Assembly: GCF_003386235.1 (NCBI RefSeq)
Contig: NZ_QRDZ01000043.1
Coordinates: 22,899 to 86,898 of the forward strand
Reading direction: 5' to 3'
Source: Cohnella phaseoli
GTDB lineage: Bacteria; Bacillota; Bacilli; Paenibacillales; Paenibacillaceae
DNA length: 64,000 nt
This document shows, in pieces, positions 1 through 8,665 of the stretch. The translations under genes and the position numbers were made by a program. Under the pieces are notes generated by a model, which had not been told where the DNA came from, did no database searches, and saw only the letters and a program-made list of their open reading frames with translations. Each line of letters starts with the position of its first letter. Within the stretch, counting starts at the first letter, position 1.

Positions 1-207
1 TTTACCCTTCTAGCGGATATAGATCATTCTGTTTCCGAGTTGTACGGCGTCTGGAAGCTGAAAAGCATGTATGGCAAACAGTTTATGGGCATTGAGCGCT
101 CAAGCTTTCTTATTGACGATAAGGGGATTTTGGTTAAAGAATGGCGCAAAGTTAAAGTCGCCAACCACGTATCCGACGTTCTGAAGTACGTTCAGAGCAT
201 TTCATGA
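1..207 (+). CDS. bcp: Thioredoxin-dependent thiol peroxidase (Bcp/PrxQ), 3' part only
   Basis: The first 68 codons form an open frame that is already open at the window edge, so the start and the peroxidatic cysteine region lie outside. The visible part matches the C-terminal half of the Bcp/PrxQ peroxiredoxin family: an LLAD stretch, V-E-YGVW, a K-MYGK segment, MGIERS-FLID, then EWRKVKV before a final helix. Bcp reduces hydroperoxides in the cytoplasm using thioredoxin. Its stop codon lies 9 bases from the convergent stop of the histidine kinase gene, and a 14-base palindrome overlaps that junction. The family call is firm; completeness cannot be judged. Confidence 0.85.
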   Translation, partial: FTLLADIDHSVSELYGVWKLKSMYGKQFMGIERSSFLIDDKGILVKEWRKVKVANHVSDVLKYVQSIS

Positions 208-216
208 TTCGGAGAC

Positions 217-1578
217 TTATCGCGATAAGGGGAATCGCAGCGTAAACGCCGCTCCTCCCCCCGGAAGATTGGCAGCCGCGATCTCCCCCCGGCACCTCTC
301 GACGATCGCACGGGATATCGCCAAGCCCAGACCGGTTTCTCCCTTCTTTCCCTTCGCGAATCGCTGAAAAAGTAAGGGCAGCAGCTGTTCGGAGATTCCC
401 TCGCCATCGTCGGCAATCTCGATATCAACGGTATGTTCTCCGGCAACGGTACGAATGCATATCGTTTTTTTGGCGTGCCGCGCGGCATTGCCGATAATAT
501 TGATTAATGCCTGCAGCAGCTTTTCCCGATCGGCCGTAATATAACGCTCTTCCGGATTTCCGTTCCTGTCGACTTTAATGATCAATTCTCTCTTGACGAC
601 AAGCGGATTGATTCGTTCCATCGCTTCGTTAATCAATTGTTGCACCGGAATGTTGTCCATATGGAAAATGCCTTCCTCGCTTTCCAGCTTGGCAAGAAGG
701 ATCATCTCGGTCACGATTTTTTTTAACCTTTCGCATTCATTTACGATGATATCGAGCCCTTTGGCCGCTTTATCCCCCGTAAAAATGCCGTCCTTAATCC
801 CTTCGGCATAACCTTGTATCGACATCAACGGCGTTTTTAGTTCATGGGAAGCGTTCTGGAAAAATTTTTTTTGCGTGCTCTGATACTTATCCAGTTCTCC
901 GGCAAGATGGTAGACGCTGCTGGCGACTTCCCCGATTTCTCCCCCCGAACGAATCAGCAGAACCTCATTAAAACGACGGTTTTCCACCTTTTTCAGTTCC
1001 TTCCTCAACGCGGTGAGCGGGTTTACGATTCTTCTAGTGATCACCACGCTTAGAAGAAAAGCCATGAGTCCGCCTACGGACAAAATGATCATCAAACGCT
1101 GGAACAAGGCCAACTGAATCGATTTGACCGCGCTCAGTGGGGTAGCCATGACAGCCGTAATGGCGGTCATAGGCAGCCCTTGTTGAGGGGGGATCGTTAA
1201 CGTTTCTATGATGTATTTACCGTCTTTGCCCTGCGAGATTCCCGTTGCGGGATCGACCTGCTTGGCGAGCTCTACAAGCTCCGTCGCTTTCTCTCCGGTT
1301 AACGTGCTGAAGTAAACCTTCTCTTCGGGCGACATCAAGACGGCCTGCGTCGCGGGAGCCAGCGGGATCGCTTTCGTCAATAGCGCCGGCTCCATTTGGT
1401 GAGCAGGTGTCGTCGGAACCGCTAACGTGGTCAATTGATTGGCCTGTTCCCGCAGATCCTTCCGCTGGTTGTCCACCAAAGTATCGAGAAGCAGGGGATA
1501 TATAAGCGTAGCCGTAATCGCCAGAATGAATAGGAGCAGAAGTCCAAAGGACAGATGGAGCCGATATACGAGTTTCAT
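217..1578 (-). CDS. Sensor histidine kinase, HAMP/HisKA/HATPase type
   Basis: A 453-residue membrane kinase that would phosphorylate the OmpR-type regulator encoded just upstream. A longer reading frame exists, but the start MKLVYRLHLSF is preferred because it overlaps the regulator stop by 4 bases (ATGA) and puts a hydrophobic helix at the N terminus. Order: TM1 (about 10-30), extracellular sensor domain (about 31-155), TM2 (about 160-185), HAMP linker, HisKA domain with the H-box ASHELKTPL (His near 243), then the ATPase domain with an N-box (NAARHA, near 363) and G-box (GLGLAISRAIV, near 416). The stimulus is unknown. The divergent ABC/adaptor operon is the likely target because the shared intergenic region carries OmpR-like direct repeats. 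Confidence 0.9.
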   Translation of the reverse strand: MKLVYRLHLSFGLLLLFILAITATLIYPLLLDTLVDNQRKDLREQANQLTTLAVPTTPAHQMEPALLTKAIPLAPATQAVLMSPEEKVYFSTLTGEKATELVELAKQVDPATGISQGKDGKYIIETLTIPPQQGLPMTAITAVMATPLSAVKSIQLALFQRLMIILSVGGLMAFLLSVVITRRIVNPLTALRKELKKVENRRFNEVLLIRSGGEIGEVASSVYHLAGELDKYQSTQKKFFQNASHELKTPLMSIQGYAEGIKDGIFTGDKAAKGLDIIVNECERLKKIVTEMILLAKLESEEGIFHMDNIPVQQLINEAMERINPLVVKRELIIKVDRNGNPEERYITADREKLLQALINIIGNAARHAKKTICIRTVAGEHTVDIEIADDGEGISEQLLPLLFQRFAKGKKGETGLGLAISRAIVERCRGEIAAANLPGGGAAFTLRFPLSR

Positions 1579-2294
1579 TTGACGTTCCCCCCTTCTTCCA
1601 TCCTCAGCCGATAACCGTGCCCCCATACCGTTTCGACGGGCAGCTCGCTCATTTTTCGGCGCAGCCGCTTCACCAGGTCGTCGATCGCCCTGTCGCTGCC
1701 GAAATAGTCGTCGCCCCAAACCAAATTAAGCAGCTCGTCTCGCGAAAAGGCGCGATTAGGTTGTTCGGCAAGCGTTTGAAGCAGCTTATATTCTTTAAGC
1801 GTCATTTCGATTTCCTCTTCATGCCAGAAAACGCGCCGTTCCTCCAATACGAGCCGCAGTTCGCCGATTTCCAGCCGCGTGCGGCGGGGAACGGGGGATG
1901 CCGAATGCTCCTGCCCTGACTTGCTCGAGCTGAAGCGATGGAACAGACGATTGACGCGCGCGACTAATTCGCGAGGACTGAACGGCTTGGTCATGTAATC
2001 GTCGCTGCCTAATTCCAAGCCGAGGATTTTGTCGACCTCCTCGTCCCGTGCGGAAATCATAATAATCGGAACCTCCGCATCTTTGCGGATACGGCGGCAA
2101 AACTCGAAGCCGTTCATCCCCGGAAGCATAATATCGAGAATCCACATGTCCGGCGGATCGTTTTTCCACAGCTCCCAAGCGGCTTCGACGGACGGAAACG
2201 ATACCGTTCGATAACCTTCTTTTTGCATATAGGCTTCCACGATTTCGCGAATTTGTACGTCGTCGTCGACTACGGCGATTTGGTATGCGTTCAT
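1575..2294 (-). CDS. OmpR/PhoB-family response regulator
   Basis: A 239-residue cytoplasmic transcription regulator. Residues 1-120 are a receiver domain with the acidic pocket VVDDD (9-12), phospho-acceptor Asp54 in WILDIMLPG and the conserved Lys in MTKPFSPREL. After a Ser-rich linker comes a winged helix (about 145-239) ending in the typical VWGHGYRLR. It is translationally coupled to the kinase downstream by a 4-base overlap and is transcribed away from the ABC permease operon. The two 11-bp direct repeats in the divergent region fit the way dimers of this family bind DNA, so it probably controls itself, the operon opposite, or both; that is inference. Confidence 0.93.
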   Translation of the reverse strand: MNAYQIAVVDDDVQIREIVEAYMQKEGYRTVSFPSVEAAWELWKNDPPDMWILDIMLPGMNGFEFCRRIRKDAEVPIIMISARDEEVDKILGLELGSDDYMTKPFSPRELVARVNRLFHRFSSSKSGQEHSASPVPRRTRLEIGELRLVLEERRVFWHEEEIEMTLKEYKLLQTLAEQPNRAFSRDELLNLVWGDDYFGSDRAIDDLVKRLRRKMSELPVETVWGHGYRLRMEEGGNVK

Positions 2295-2356
2295 TCGTTT
2301 TCCTCCACCCCGTTGATCGACATCATTGTATCAAAATAATTGCGGCTGAAGCCCGT

Positions 2357-2389
2357 TTCCATACTTTTTCCACACTTTCTCCGAAGTTT
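2357..2389. promoter_or_regulatory. Tandem 11-bp direct repeats, likely OmpR-type operator
   Basis: Between the divergent response regulator and the ABC operon, TTCCATACTTT (2357-2367) is followed directly by TTCCACACTTT (2368-2378), ten of eleven bases the same, and then a weaker third copy CTCCGAAGTTT (2379-2389). Head-to-tail half-sites spaced one helical turn apart are the known recognition pattern of OmpR/PhoB regulators. Assignment to the neighbouring regulator is inference. Confidence 0.5.
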
Positions 2390-2462
2390 TGCCGGATACG
2401 GATTGTAGACTAAGAGCTGTAATTCCATGCAGTCCGTTTTATTGCGCAAGGAGGATTCGACC

Positions 2463-3329
2463 ATGAACATGCAACGTCTAGCGCGAAGAGAGTTTCTCGT
2501 TGCGTTAGGATTTCTCGTCCCCAGCCTGGCTGGATTCGCCGTCTTTTATCTCTTCCCGTTCGGCCAAAGCGTTCTGACCTCTCTCCAGGATCGGCTGGGA
2601 GACGGAAGCTGGACGCTTGCCAACTACAAGGAGCTGTTCCTTAGCTCTTCGTTTCAGAAAGCCGCGGCCAACACTTTCTGGTTTACGGCAATTAGCGTGC
2701 CGCTTCTATTGACGTTATCGCTTAGTTTGGCGCTGCTCTTGAATCAGCGGGTCTTGTTCCGGGACTGGCTGCGCACAGCCTATGTACTGCCCCTTGTCGT
2801 GCCGGTTGCCTCAATCGTGCTGGTGTGGCAAATTTTATTCGATTGGAACGGGGCCTTGAATGCCGCGCTTCAGCATTTCGGGCTAAGTCGAATCGATTGG
2901 ATGAAATCGGATTGGGCGGGGCTTGTCATCGTTCTGATCTATGTGTGGAAAAACATCGGATACAATGTCGTCCTGTTCCTGGCGGGGTTGCAGAACATCC
3001 CGGATCAATATTATGAAATCGCCGATTTGGAGGGAGCGGGGCGCATGCGCAAGCTGGGGATTACGCTAACGTACTTGACCCCGACCACATTTCTCGTTGT
3101 ATTGATGTCGGTATTGAATTCCTTCAAGGTGTTTCGCGAGACGTATCTTGTCGCCGGGGCTTATCCGCACGACCGGATTTATATGATGCAGCACTATATG
3201 AACAATATGTTCCTGTCGCTTGATATCCACAAGCTGTCGGCCGCTGCGGTATTGACGGCTGTCAGCATTCTAGCGCTCGTTGCCGTACTGTTCCGAACAG
3301 AGCGAATATTTCGTTCTTATATGGAATAG
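2463..3329 (+). CDS. ABC sugar importer permease, MalF-like
   Basis: A 288-residue inner-membrane subunit of a CUT1-type carbohydrate ABC importer. The start at 2463 is chosen over an upstream ATG because a strong AAGGAGG ends 8 bases before it. Six hydrophobic segments are visible and the cytoplasmic EAA loop reads EIADLEGAGRMRKLGITL, the site that docks the ATPase. It is followed by the MalG-like partner, an adaptor-like protein and the binding lipoprotein, an order in which the binding protein is last, unlike the other ABC operons in this window. No ATPase is encoded nearby; an MsmX-type shared ATPase is the usual solution in this group. The substrate cannot be told. Confidence 0.88.
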   Translation: MNMQRLARREFLVALGFLVPSLAGFAVFYLFPFGQSVLTSLQDRLGDGSWTLANYKELFLSSSFQKAAANTFWFTAISVPLLLTLSLSLALLLNQRVLFRDWLRTAYVLPLVVPVASIVLVWQILFDWNGALNAALQHFGLSRIDWMKSDWAGLVIVLIYVWKNIGYNVVLFLAGLQNIPDQYYEIADLEGAGRMRKLGITLTYLTPTTFLVVLMSVLNSFKVFRETYLVAGAYPHDRIYMMQHYMNNMFLSLDIHKLSAAAVLTAVSILALVAVLFRTERIFRSYME

Positions 3330-3370
3330 GTTACTCGCTTTGTCGAGAAGCGTTCTGGAGGTAGATTGTT

Positions 3371-4228
3371 ATGAAAAAGGCATATGGCATGCCATTGTTT
3401 CGTTCGCTCCTATTGCTCATGGTTGCGGTATTGATGCTGGTTCCCGTCATTTTGACGTTCGATAATGCCTTTATGACCGAACGGGAAATTCAAGCGAATT
3501 ACGGCATGCTTGGCCAAACGGATACGAGCGTCTTCGTAAATATGAAATGGATTCCCGATTGGGTCTCCTTCGAACAATTTAAGAAAGTGTTGATCTCGAC
3601 CCCCGCCTTCTTGCGAATGTTCTGGAATTCCGTATTCATGGTATTGCCCATTATTGTCGGACAAGTTACGGTCGCGACGTTAGCCGCGTTTGCATTCGGC
3701 AAATTGCGTTTTCCGGGGCGGGAAGCTCTGTTCTTCCTTTACTTGATCACGATGCTGATGCCTTTCCAGGTAACCCTTGTGCCCAATTACATCATGGCGG
3801 ATCGATTGGGATTGCTTAATACCCCCGGTTCTATCATTTTGCCCGGTGTGTTCGGCGCATTCGGCGTGTTCCTGTTGCGGCAATTCATGCTTCATATTCA
3901 TTCGGCTTATATCGAAGCTGCGAAGATGGACGGCGCCGGTTACATGCGAATCTTCGCAACGATTGCGCTGCCGATGGTTAAACCGGGTATTGCCGCATTA
4001 GTCGTGCTGTTGTTCGCCGACTACTGGAATATGGTCGAGCAGCCTCTGATCTTCTTGCAGGATGCGGAGCTGCAGCCGCTGTCCGTGTTTCTGTCCCGCT
4101 TGCAGGAGGATGCGCTGGGCGTCTCCTTTGCGGCTTCGGTCGTCTATATGATGCCTATGGTGCTTTTGTTTCTATGCGCCGAAAGGTATTTTATCAAGGG
4201 CATCCAGCTCTCCGGCGTGAAGGGTTGA
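3371..4228 (+). CDS. ABC sugar importer permease, MalG-like
   Basis: A 285-residue partner of the preceding permease. It has an N-terminal TM helix, a longer than usual external loop (about 30-85, including a TDTSVFVNMKWIPDWVSF stretch), five further TM helices and an EAA loop EAAKMDGAGYMRIFATIAL. The C terminus, FIKGIQLSGVKG, is the standard ending of MalG homologues. A Shine-Dalgarno-like GGAGG precedes the start. Co-transcribed with its neighbours, with a 41-base gap to the first permease and 35 bases to the adaptor gene. Confidence 0.88.
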   Translation: MKKAYGMPLFRSLLLLMVAVLMLVPVILTFDNAFMTEREIQANYGMLGQTDTSVFVNMKWIPDWVSFEQFKKVLISTPAFLRMFWNSVFMVLPIIVGQVTVATLAAFAFGKLRFPGREALFFLYLITMLMPFQVTLVPNYIMADRLGLLNTPGSIILPGVFGAFGVFLLRQFMLHIHSAYIEAAKMDGAGYMRIFATIALPMVKPGIAALVVLLFADYWNMVEQPLIFLQDAELQPLSVFLSRLQEDALGVSFAASVVYMMPMVLLFLCAERYFIKGIQLSGVKG

Positions 4229-4263
4229 CGGAGTTATTGGACACATCGGAAAGGAGATAAATA

Positions 4264-5421
4264 ATGAGCTTGCGTCGACAACGTCTGGCTAGCCTTCTTT
4301 TTATTTTGTTCTTTATTGTATTGGCTGGACTCACGCTGTTCAGCAATACGCTGCAAACCGCTATGCTGCCCAAGGTGGCTACGGAAAAACCGGTCAAGAA
4401 AACACTGTCTCGCCTGATTAAAGGCAGCGGCGTTATGGCTCCCAAAGAAACGTTGGATCTGGTGAGCGAGAGCGGATGGAAAGTGAGCAAAGTCCATGTC
4501 AAGAAGGACGAACAGGTCAAGAAAGGCCAGCTCCTCATTACCTTCGATAGCGAGGATTTGCAACAGCAGCTTATGGATGCGGAGGATCTGTTGAAAAAGC
4601 AAGATTTGAACAGGGAGGCGTTGAAGGAGCAGTTTATCGCCGCTCAGCAATCGGGAAGCGAAGAGGCGATTCGCAAGGCCGAACGGGATCTGGAAAGCGA
4701 TCGGTTGGATCGAAATATCGCGCGGCGGAAAATCGAAAAGATGCGTAAGGAATTATCTGCAAATCGCACGCTTAAGGCTCCATTTGACGGCAGGGTGGCG
4801 GAGATTAAGGTCAAGGATGGAATGAACTTCCCGCAAGGGCAACCGGTGCTGCAGCTCGTTAAAAATGGAGACGAATTTCAATTCTCCTTTACAGCGGACA
4901 GCGACTCGGCAGATTTGCTGCAGCTAGACGAGCAGGTGGTCGTCGACGTAAAAGGGGATATCCACAAACGAATCGAGGGAACAATCGCCGAGATCAAGGA
5001 TGCTCCGTCCGGCAGCGGAGGAGGCGGGCCGGCGGGGCTGCCGGGCAATGGAGGCGGATCTGCGAGCGGCGGCGAAGAACGGGCCGCGCAGGGTCAGAAA
5101 ACCATCGTGGTCTCGGTGTCGGGCAGCGGACTTCAAGGAGGCGAGCAGGCGAGCGTTGTTTTGGAAAAATCGCTCAAGGAGCAAGGAATGGTCATTCGCA
5201 AAGAGCTGATCAAAAAAGACGGGAAGGGAGGCTACGTATTCGTCGTTCGGGAGCGCAAAAGCTCGCTCGGCAATACGTATACAGGACAGAAGATCTACGT
5301 GACGACAGGAGATGAGAACGCGGAAGAGATTATCGTCGCGGGAGGGCTTACTCCTCAAGACGACATCATTATAGAAACAAGCGAGCCCTTGCAGGACGGC
5401 AATCGGGTTCGACTAAATTAA
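4264..5421 (+). CDS. HlyD/RND-type periplasmic-adaptor-like protein
   Basis: A 385-residue protein with an N-terminal membrane anchor (about 8-30) and the adaptor (membrane fusion protein) plan: a lipoyl half-motif (about 60-95, KVSKVHVKKDEQVKKG), a coiled-coil hairpin rich in charged residues (about 95-165), the second lipoyl half (LKAPFDGRVAEIKV, about 175-200), a beta-barrel region, a Gly/Ser-rich insertion (about 248-277) and a C-terminal beta domain. In Gram-positives such proteins usually accompany MacB-type ABC exporters. Here it lies between two importer permeases and a binding lipoprotein, with no exporter gene nearby. It may join the importer or sense its state; this is inference. 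AAGGAGA precedes the ATG. Confidence 0.82.
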   Translation: MSLRRQRLASLLFILFFIVLAGLTLFSNTLQTAMLPKVATEKPVKKTLSRLIKGSGVMAPKETLDLVSESGWKVSKVHVKKDEQVKKGQLLITFDSEDLQQQLMDAEDLLKKQDLNREALKEQFIAAQQSGSEEAIRKAERDLESDRLDRNIARRKIEKMRKELSANRTLKAPFDGRVAEIKVKDGMNFPQGQPVLQLVKNGDEFQFSFTADSDSADLLQLDEQVVVDVKGDIHKRIEGTIAEIKDAPSGSGGGGPAGLPGNGGGSASGGEERAAQGQKTIVVSVSGSGLQGGEQASVVLEKSLKEQGMVIRKELIKKDGKGGYVFVVRERKSSLGNTYTGQKIYVTTGDENAEEIIVAGGLTPQDDIIIETSEPLQDGNRVRLN

Positions 5422-5439
5422 TTTAAGGAGATGAAGAGA

Positions 5440-6723
5440 TTGAAGAAGATTAGAATAATGATCTTAATCGTTATAGCGGTCATGTTGTTGTCTGCTTGTG
5501 CAGGAAACAAGGAAGGCCAGGAGGGCAATGCGGAGGAAGGTCGAAAAAATGTCTCGATCGCCGTTATGAGTTCCGATCGTTTTCTGGAGTCGGCGGTACA
5601 GAAATTCGAAGCCCTTCATCCGGATATTCATATCGAAATCAAGGAATTTCTGGCGATGCCCAAATCGGAAAACGGAATGAGCGCGGCGATCTCTCAAGCG
5701 GACATGGAAAAGTTCATTCAGACCGTAACGACGCAGGCGATTTCCGGAAAAGCGTCCGACTTGATCCTCATGAACAATTTACCGGAGGACAAATTCGTCG
5801 ACAAAAAGCTGTTGGCCAATTTTAACGACATGATGGCAGAGGACCCCTCTTTCGATAAAAGCAAGTACTATCAGAACATTCTTACAGGATCTCAGAGCGG
5901 CGACGGCCTCTATGTGATGCCGATTGCTTTCGCGCTTGACCTCATTCAAGGAAATACCGAATTGATGGAAAAGGCAAAGATCGAGATCGACGACAAAACC
6001 TGGACATGGGACCAGGTTAAACAGATCTCCAAGAAGCTTCAGGAGCAGGCGGGTCCGGATTATACGGCCTTTATCGACTTGTTTTCGGGCCAGCTATTAT
6101 ACGATTATATCGAAAGCAATTACTCGCAGCTCGTCCAACGGGGCAAAGCCAATTTCGATTCGGATCTGTTCAGGGACATGATGCAGCAAATCAAGGCATT
6201 GTACGACGAGGGCACTCTGAAAGAAGAATTTTCGTATGACTATGACAAAGCGTTGTTGTCTATTGGGGGATTCTCCAGTCCTGAACAGGCGAATAATCCG
6301 AAGACGGCGTTTTTCCAAAAACCGACCGTACACGGGGATGGACAGGGGAGCGGATTTAAGACTTACTTTAAACTGGGGTTGAACAGTAAATCCAAAGCTC
6401 GGCAGGAGGCGTGGGAATTCATAAAGTTTTTGCTTTCGGACGAGATGCAGGCTTCGCCGGATCTTATGGGAATACCTTTGAATAGAAGCGTTGTCGATAA
6501 GAAATTCGCCGAACTTGAGAACGAGGATAACGGGACGCCGGCGAAAGAGCAGATCGAATCCGTCCGGAACCTTCTGGACAAAGCGGGCAAGAAGAGCGAG
6601 AGCGATTTTAAGGTCGCTTCGATTGCCATAGAGGAGTTCGCGGCCTACATGAGCGGCCAGAAATCCGCCGAAGAGGTCAGCAGGCTCATTCAGAACCGGG
6701 TGACGACTTATCTCAATGAATAG
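5440..6723 (+). CDS. Extracellular solute-binding lipoprotein
   Basis: A 427-residue binding protein of the sugar ABC importer. TTG at 5440 is taken as the start because AAGGAG sits 9 bases upstream; an in-frame ATG at 5431 abuts that site and would leave no spacing. The signal peptide ends in the lipobox LLSAC, so the mature protein would be lipid-anchored at the Cys. The body opens with the family's VSIAVMSSDRFLESAVQKF pattern and ends with a segment placing residues on the closed-cleft surface. It closes the operon and is followed by a strong hairpin. The ligand is unknown, probably an oligosaccharide by family. Confidence 0.85.
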   Translation: MKKIRIMILIVIAVMLLSACAGNKEGQEGNAEEGRKNVSIAVMSSDRFLESAVQKFEALHPDIHIEIKEFLAMPKSENGMSAAISQADMEKFIQTVTTQAISGKASDLILMNNLPEDKFVDKKLLANFNDMMAEDPSFDKSKYYQNILTGSQSGDGLYVMPIAFALDLIQGNTELMEKAKIEIDDKTWTWDQVKQISKKLQEQAGPDYTAFIDLFSGQLLYDYIESNYSQLVQRGKANFDSDLFRDMMQQIKALYDEGTLKEEFSYDYDKALLSIGGFSSPEQANNPKTAFFQKPTVHGDGQGSGFKTYFKLGLNSKSKARQEAWEFIKFLLSDEMQASPDLMGIPLNRSVVDKKFAELENEDNGTPAKEQIESVRNLLDKAGKKSESDFKVASIAIEEFAAYMSGQKSAEEVSRLIQNRVTTYLNE

Positions 6724-6746
6724 CGATATAGGATGCTTCGATAGGA

Positions 6747-6789
6747 AGGCCGGAAAACAACCCCTGAAAACGGGGATGTTTCCCGGCCT
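6747..6789. terminator. Hairpin between convergent operons
   Basis: Arms AGGCCGGAAAACAACCCC and GGGGATGTTTCCCGGCCT pair at 16 of 18 positions around a short loop. It lies between the stops of a plus-strand lipoprotein gene and a minus-strand permease gene, so it can serve both directions. There is no clear U-tract on either side, so efficiency is uncertain. Confidence 0.65.
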
Positions 6790-6841
6790 GCTTCTGAATA
6801 TTACGCCAACGCTTTTTGATTTCTGGTCCGGCATTGCTGCA

Positions 6842-7684
6842 TTAGGCTTTCACGGCTCCCGCGCTTAAGCCTCCCTCGACTTTCTCCTGAAACAGCAAGT
6901 AGACGACAACGGTCGGGATGATCGTCAACGAAATGCTGGCGAAAGTAGGTCCCATCTGCGCGGAGCCCCGTTCCCCGACGAATGACATAAGAGCCATCGA
7001 AATATTGTACATATCCCGATCTGTAATCAGAATGACGTTCCATAGAAGATCGTTGTAGATGTTGAAGAAGGCCAGAATGCCCGCAGTAGAGATCGCCGGC
7101 ATCGCTAGCGGAGCCAGTATCCGAAACAGGAATAATAACGGACCGCAGCCGTCCATAAGGGCAGATTCGTCGATCTCTTTATGAATCCCTTTCATAAATC
7201 CGGTAATCAGGAAGATCGTCAGCGGCAGCTCGAATACGCCGTATAGAACCATCATGACGAAGTAATTATTGAATCCGTCGATACTTCCGACCATACGCGA
7301 GATCGGAATGACCAGAGAGAAGACCGGGATCATCAAGCCAAGAATAAAATAGATATATAGAAACCCGTTAATCTTGAAAGTAAACCTCGCCAGAACATAC
7401 GAAGCCATCGTACCCAGCAGGAGCGCGACGGCGGTGCCTGCGGCGGCATATAGAAACGAAGTAAAGACGGAAGAATGGATATGGGCGTCCTTAAACGCCA
7501 TTGTGAAGTTGCCCCACAGCCATTCCTTGGGTAAGGCGAATATCTGGCTCTGACCGCCGTAGATCTCCGTATTGTTCTTAAAAGAAGACAGCAAGGAGAA
7601 CAAGAGCGGATACATGAAGATGGCGGAACAAATCGCCGCAAAGCCGTAGACGCCTAATCTTCTTAGGCTCTTCATATTTTTCAC
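6842..7684 (-). CDS. ABC sugar importer permease, MalG-like
   Basis: A 280-residue inner-membrane subunit, last gene of the minus-strand importer operon (binding protein, MalF-like, MalG-like). Six TM helices are visible. The EAA loop is EIDESALMDGCGPLLFLFRI, slightly unusual in having ESALMDG instead of EAAxxDG, and the C terminus GGLSAGAVKA is typical. It starts 13 bases after the MalF-like gene and ends convergent to the neighbouring operon. No ATPase is present, so it depends on one encoded elsewhere. Confidence 0.88.
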   Translation of the reverse strand: MKNMKSLRRLGVYGFAAICSAIFMYPLLFSLLSSFKNNTEIYGGQSQIFALPKEWLWGNFTMAFKDAHIHSSVFTSFLYAAAGTAVALLLGTMASYVLARFTFKINGFLYIYFILGLMIPVFSLVIPISRMVGSIDGFNNYFVMMVLYGVFELPLTIFLITGFMKGIHKEIDESALMDGCGPLLFLFRILAPLAMPAISTAGILAFFNIYNDLLWNVILITDRDMYNISMALMSFVGERGSAQMGPTFASISLTIIPTVVVYLLFQEKVEGGLSAGAVKA

Positions 7685-7697
7685 CTGCCGATCTCGG

Positions 7698-8579
7698 TTA
7701 TCTTGCGCTGCGGGTATTCATCAATTGGTTCAAGACGACGGTCGATATCAAGGCAGCTACGATAATGAACGTTCCGATGCTGTTCCCGACGCCGAAGTTG
7801 TTGTACTTAAACGATTCGTAATAGAGCAGGGTCGTCGGCACGTCCGTCGCTCCGTTCGGGCCGCCGTTTGTCATGACGAAGATTTGGCCGAATACCCGGA
7901 GAGACTGCGTAATCGCCAGAATAGAGAAGATCTTAATCGTTTCCTGCATTAACGGCACGGTAATATACCGTACCTTCTTCCATCCTGTCGCACCGTCCAA
8001 TGCCGCCGCCTCGTACAGATCTTCCGGAATCGCGACCATGCCGCTGGCGAAAATAATCATGTTGAGACCGCAATAAATCCAGGCATTGACGACGACAACG
8101 ACATAGATGGCGATCGCCGGTTCCCCGAGCCAATCCCTCGTGAACGAGCTCATGCCCAATACGGACAAGACAGAGTTGACGAGCCCGCCGTCTCCCTTGA
8201 GAAGAAACTGCCACATGAGCCCGACCGCCGATAGCGGCAGGATGGACGGCATGAAGAAAGCGACCTTGAAGAATCGTCTGGCTTTGATCTTGCTCGTCAC
8301 GAGAATAGCGAAAGCGAACGCGATCGGTAGGATGAGGAGGAAAGAAGAGAGAATAAATACGCCGATGTTTTTTAACGAACGATAAAACTCCGACATCTGA
8401 AACATCGAGCTGTAATTGTTCCAGCCGACGAATTCGAGTGGCACGCTTTTGATTCCGTTCCAGCTGAAGAAAGACAAATAAGCCGTTTGAAACATCGGTA
8501 CGACGTACGCGATCGTATACAAAATAAAGGCAGGCAACACGAAGGCCGCCGCAGCCCCATACATTCTTCTATTGACCAC
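7698..8579 (-). CDS. ABC sugar importer permease, MalF-like
   Basis: A 293-residue permease. GTG at 8579 is chosen as the start because GGAGGG lies 6 bases upstream, whereas an ATG 12 codons further up lacks a ribosome site and would run through that GGAGGG. It has six TM segments, the EAA loop YEAALDGATGWKKVRYIT, and the conserved TNGGPNGATDVPTTLLYY loop of MalF-type subunits. It follows the binding-protein gene across a stable hairpin (8621-8649), an arrangement that usually keeps permease levels below binding-protein levels. Confidence 0.87.
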   Translation of the reverse strand: MVNRRMYGAAAAFVLPAFILYTIAYVVPMFQTAYLSFFSWNGIKSVPLEFVGWNNYSSMFQMSEFYRSLKNIGVFILSSFLLILPIAFAFAILVTSKIKARRFFKVAFFMPSILPLSAVGLMWQFLLKGDGGLVNSVLSVLGMSSFTRDWLGEPAIAIYVVVVVNAWIYCGLNMIIFASGMVAIPEDLYEAAALDGATGWKKVRYITVPLMQETIKIFSILAITQSLRVFGQIFVMTNGGPNGATDVPTTLLYYESFKYNNFGVGNSIGTFIIVAALISTVVLNQLMNTRSAR

Positions 8580-8620
8580 AGGAATCCCTCCGTTATCATC
8601 GAATCCAACCCTCATAGATA

Positions 8621-8649
8621 GATCATACCGCCCTGAAGGCGGTATGATC
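8621..8649 (-). terminator. Perfect 12-bp stem hairpin between binding-protein and permease genes
   Basis: GATCATACCGCC and its exact complement flank a 5-base loop (CTGAA). There is no U-run after it in the direction of transcription, so it more likely protects the upstream message or partly attenuates read-through into the permeases than acts as a full terminator. Confidence 0.65.
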
Positions 8650-8665
8650 GGTTGCGACGTTTGGC

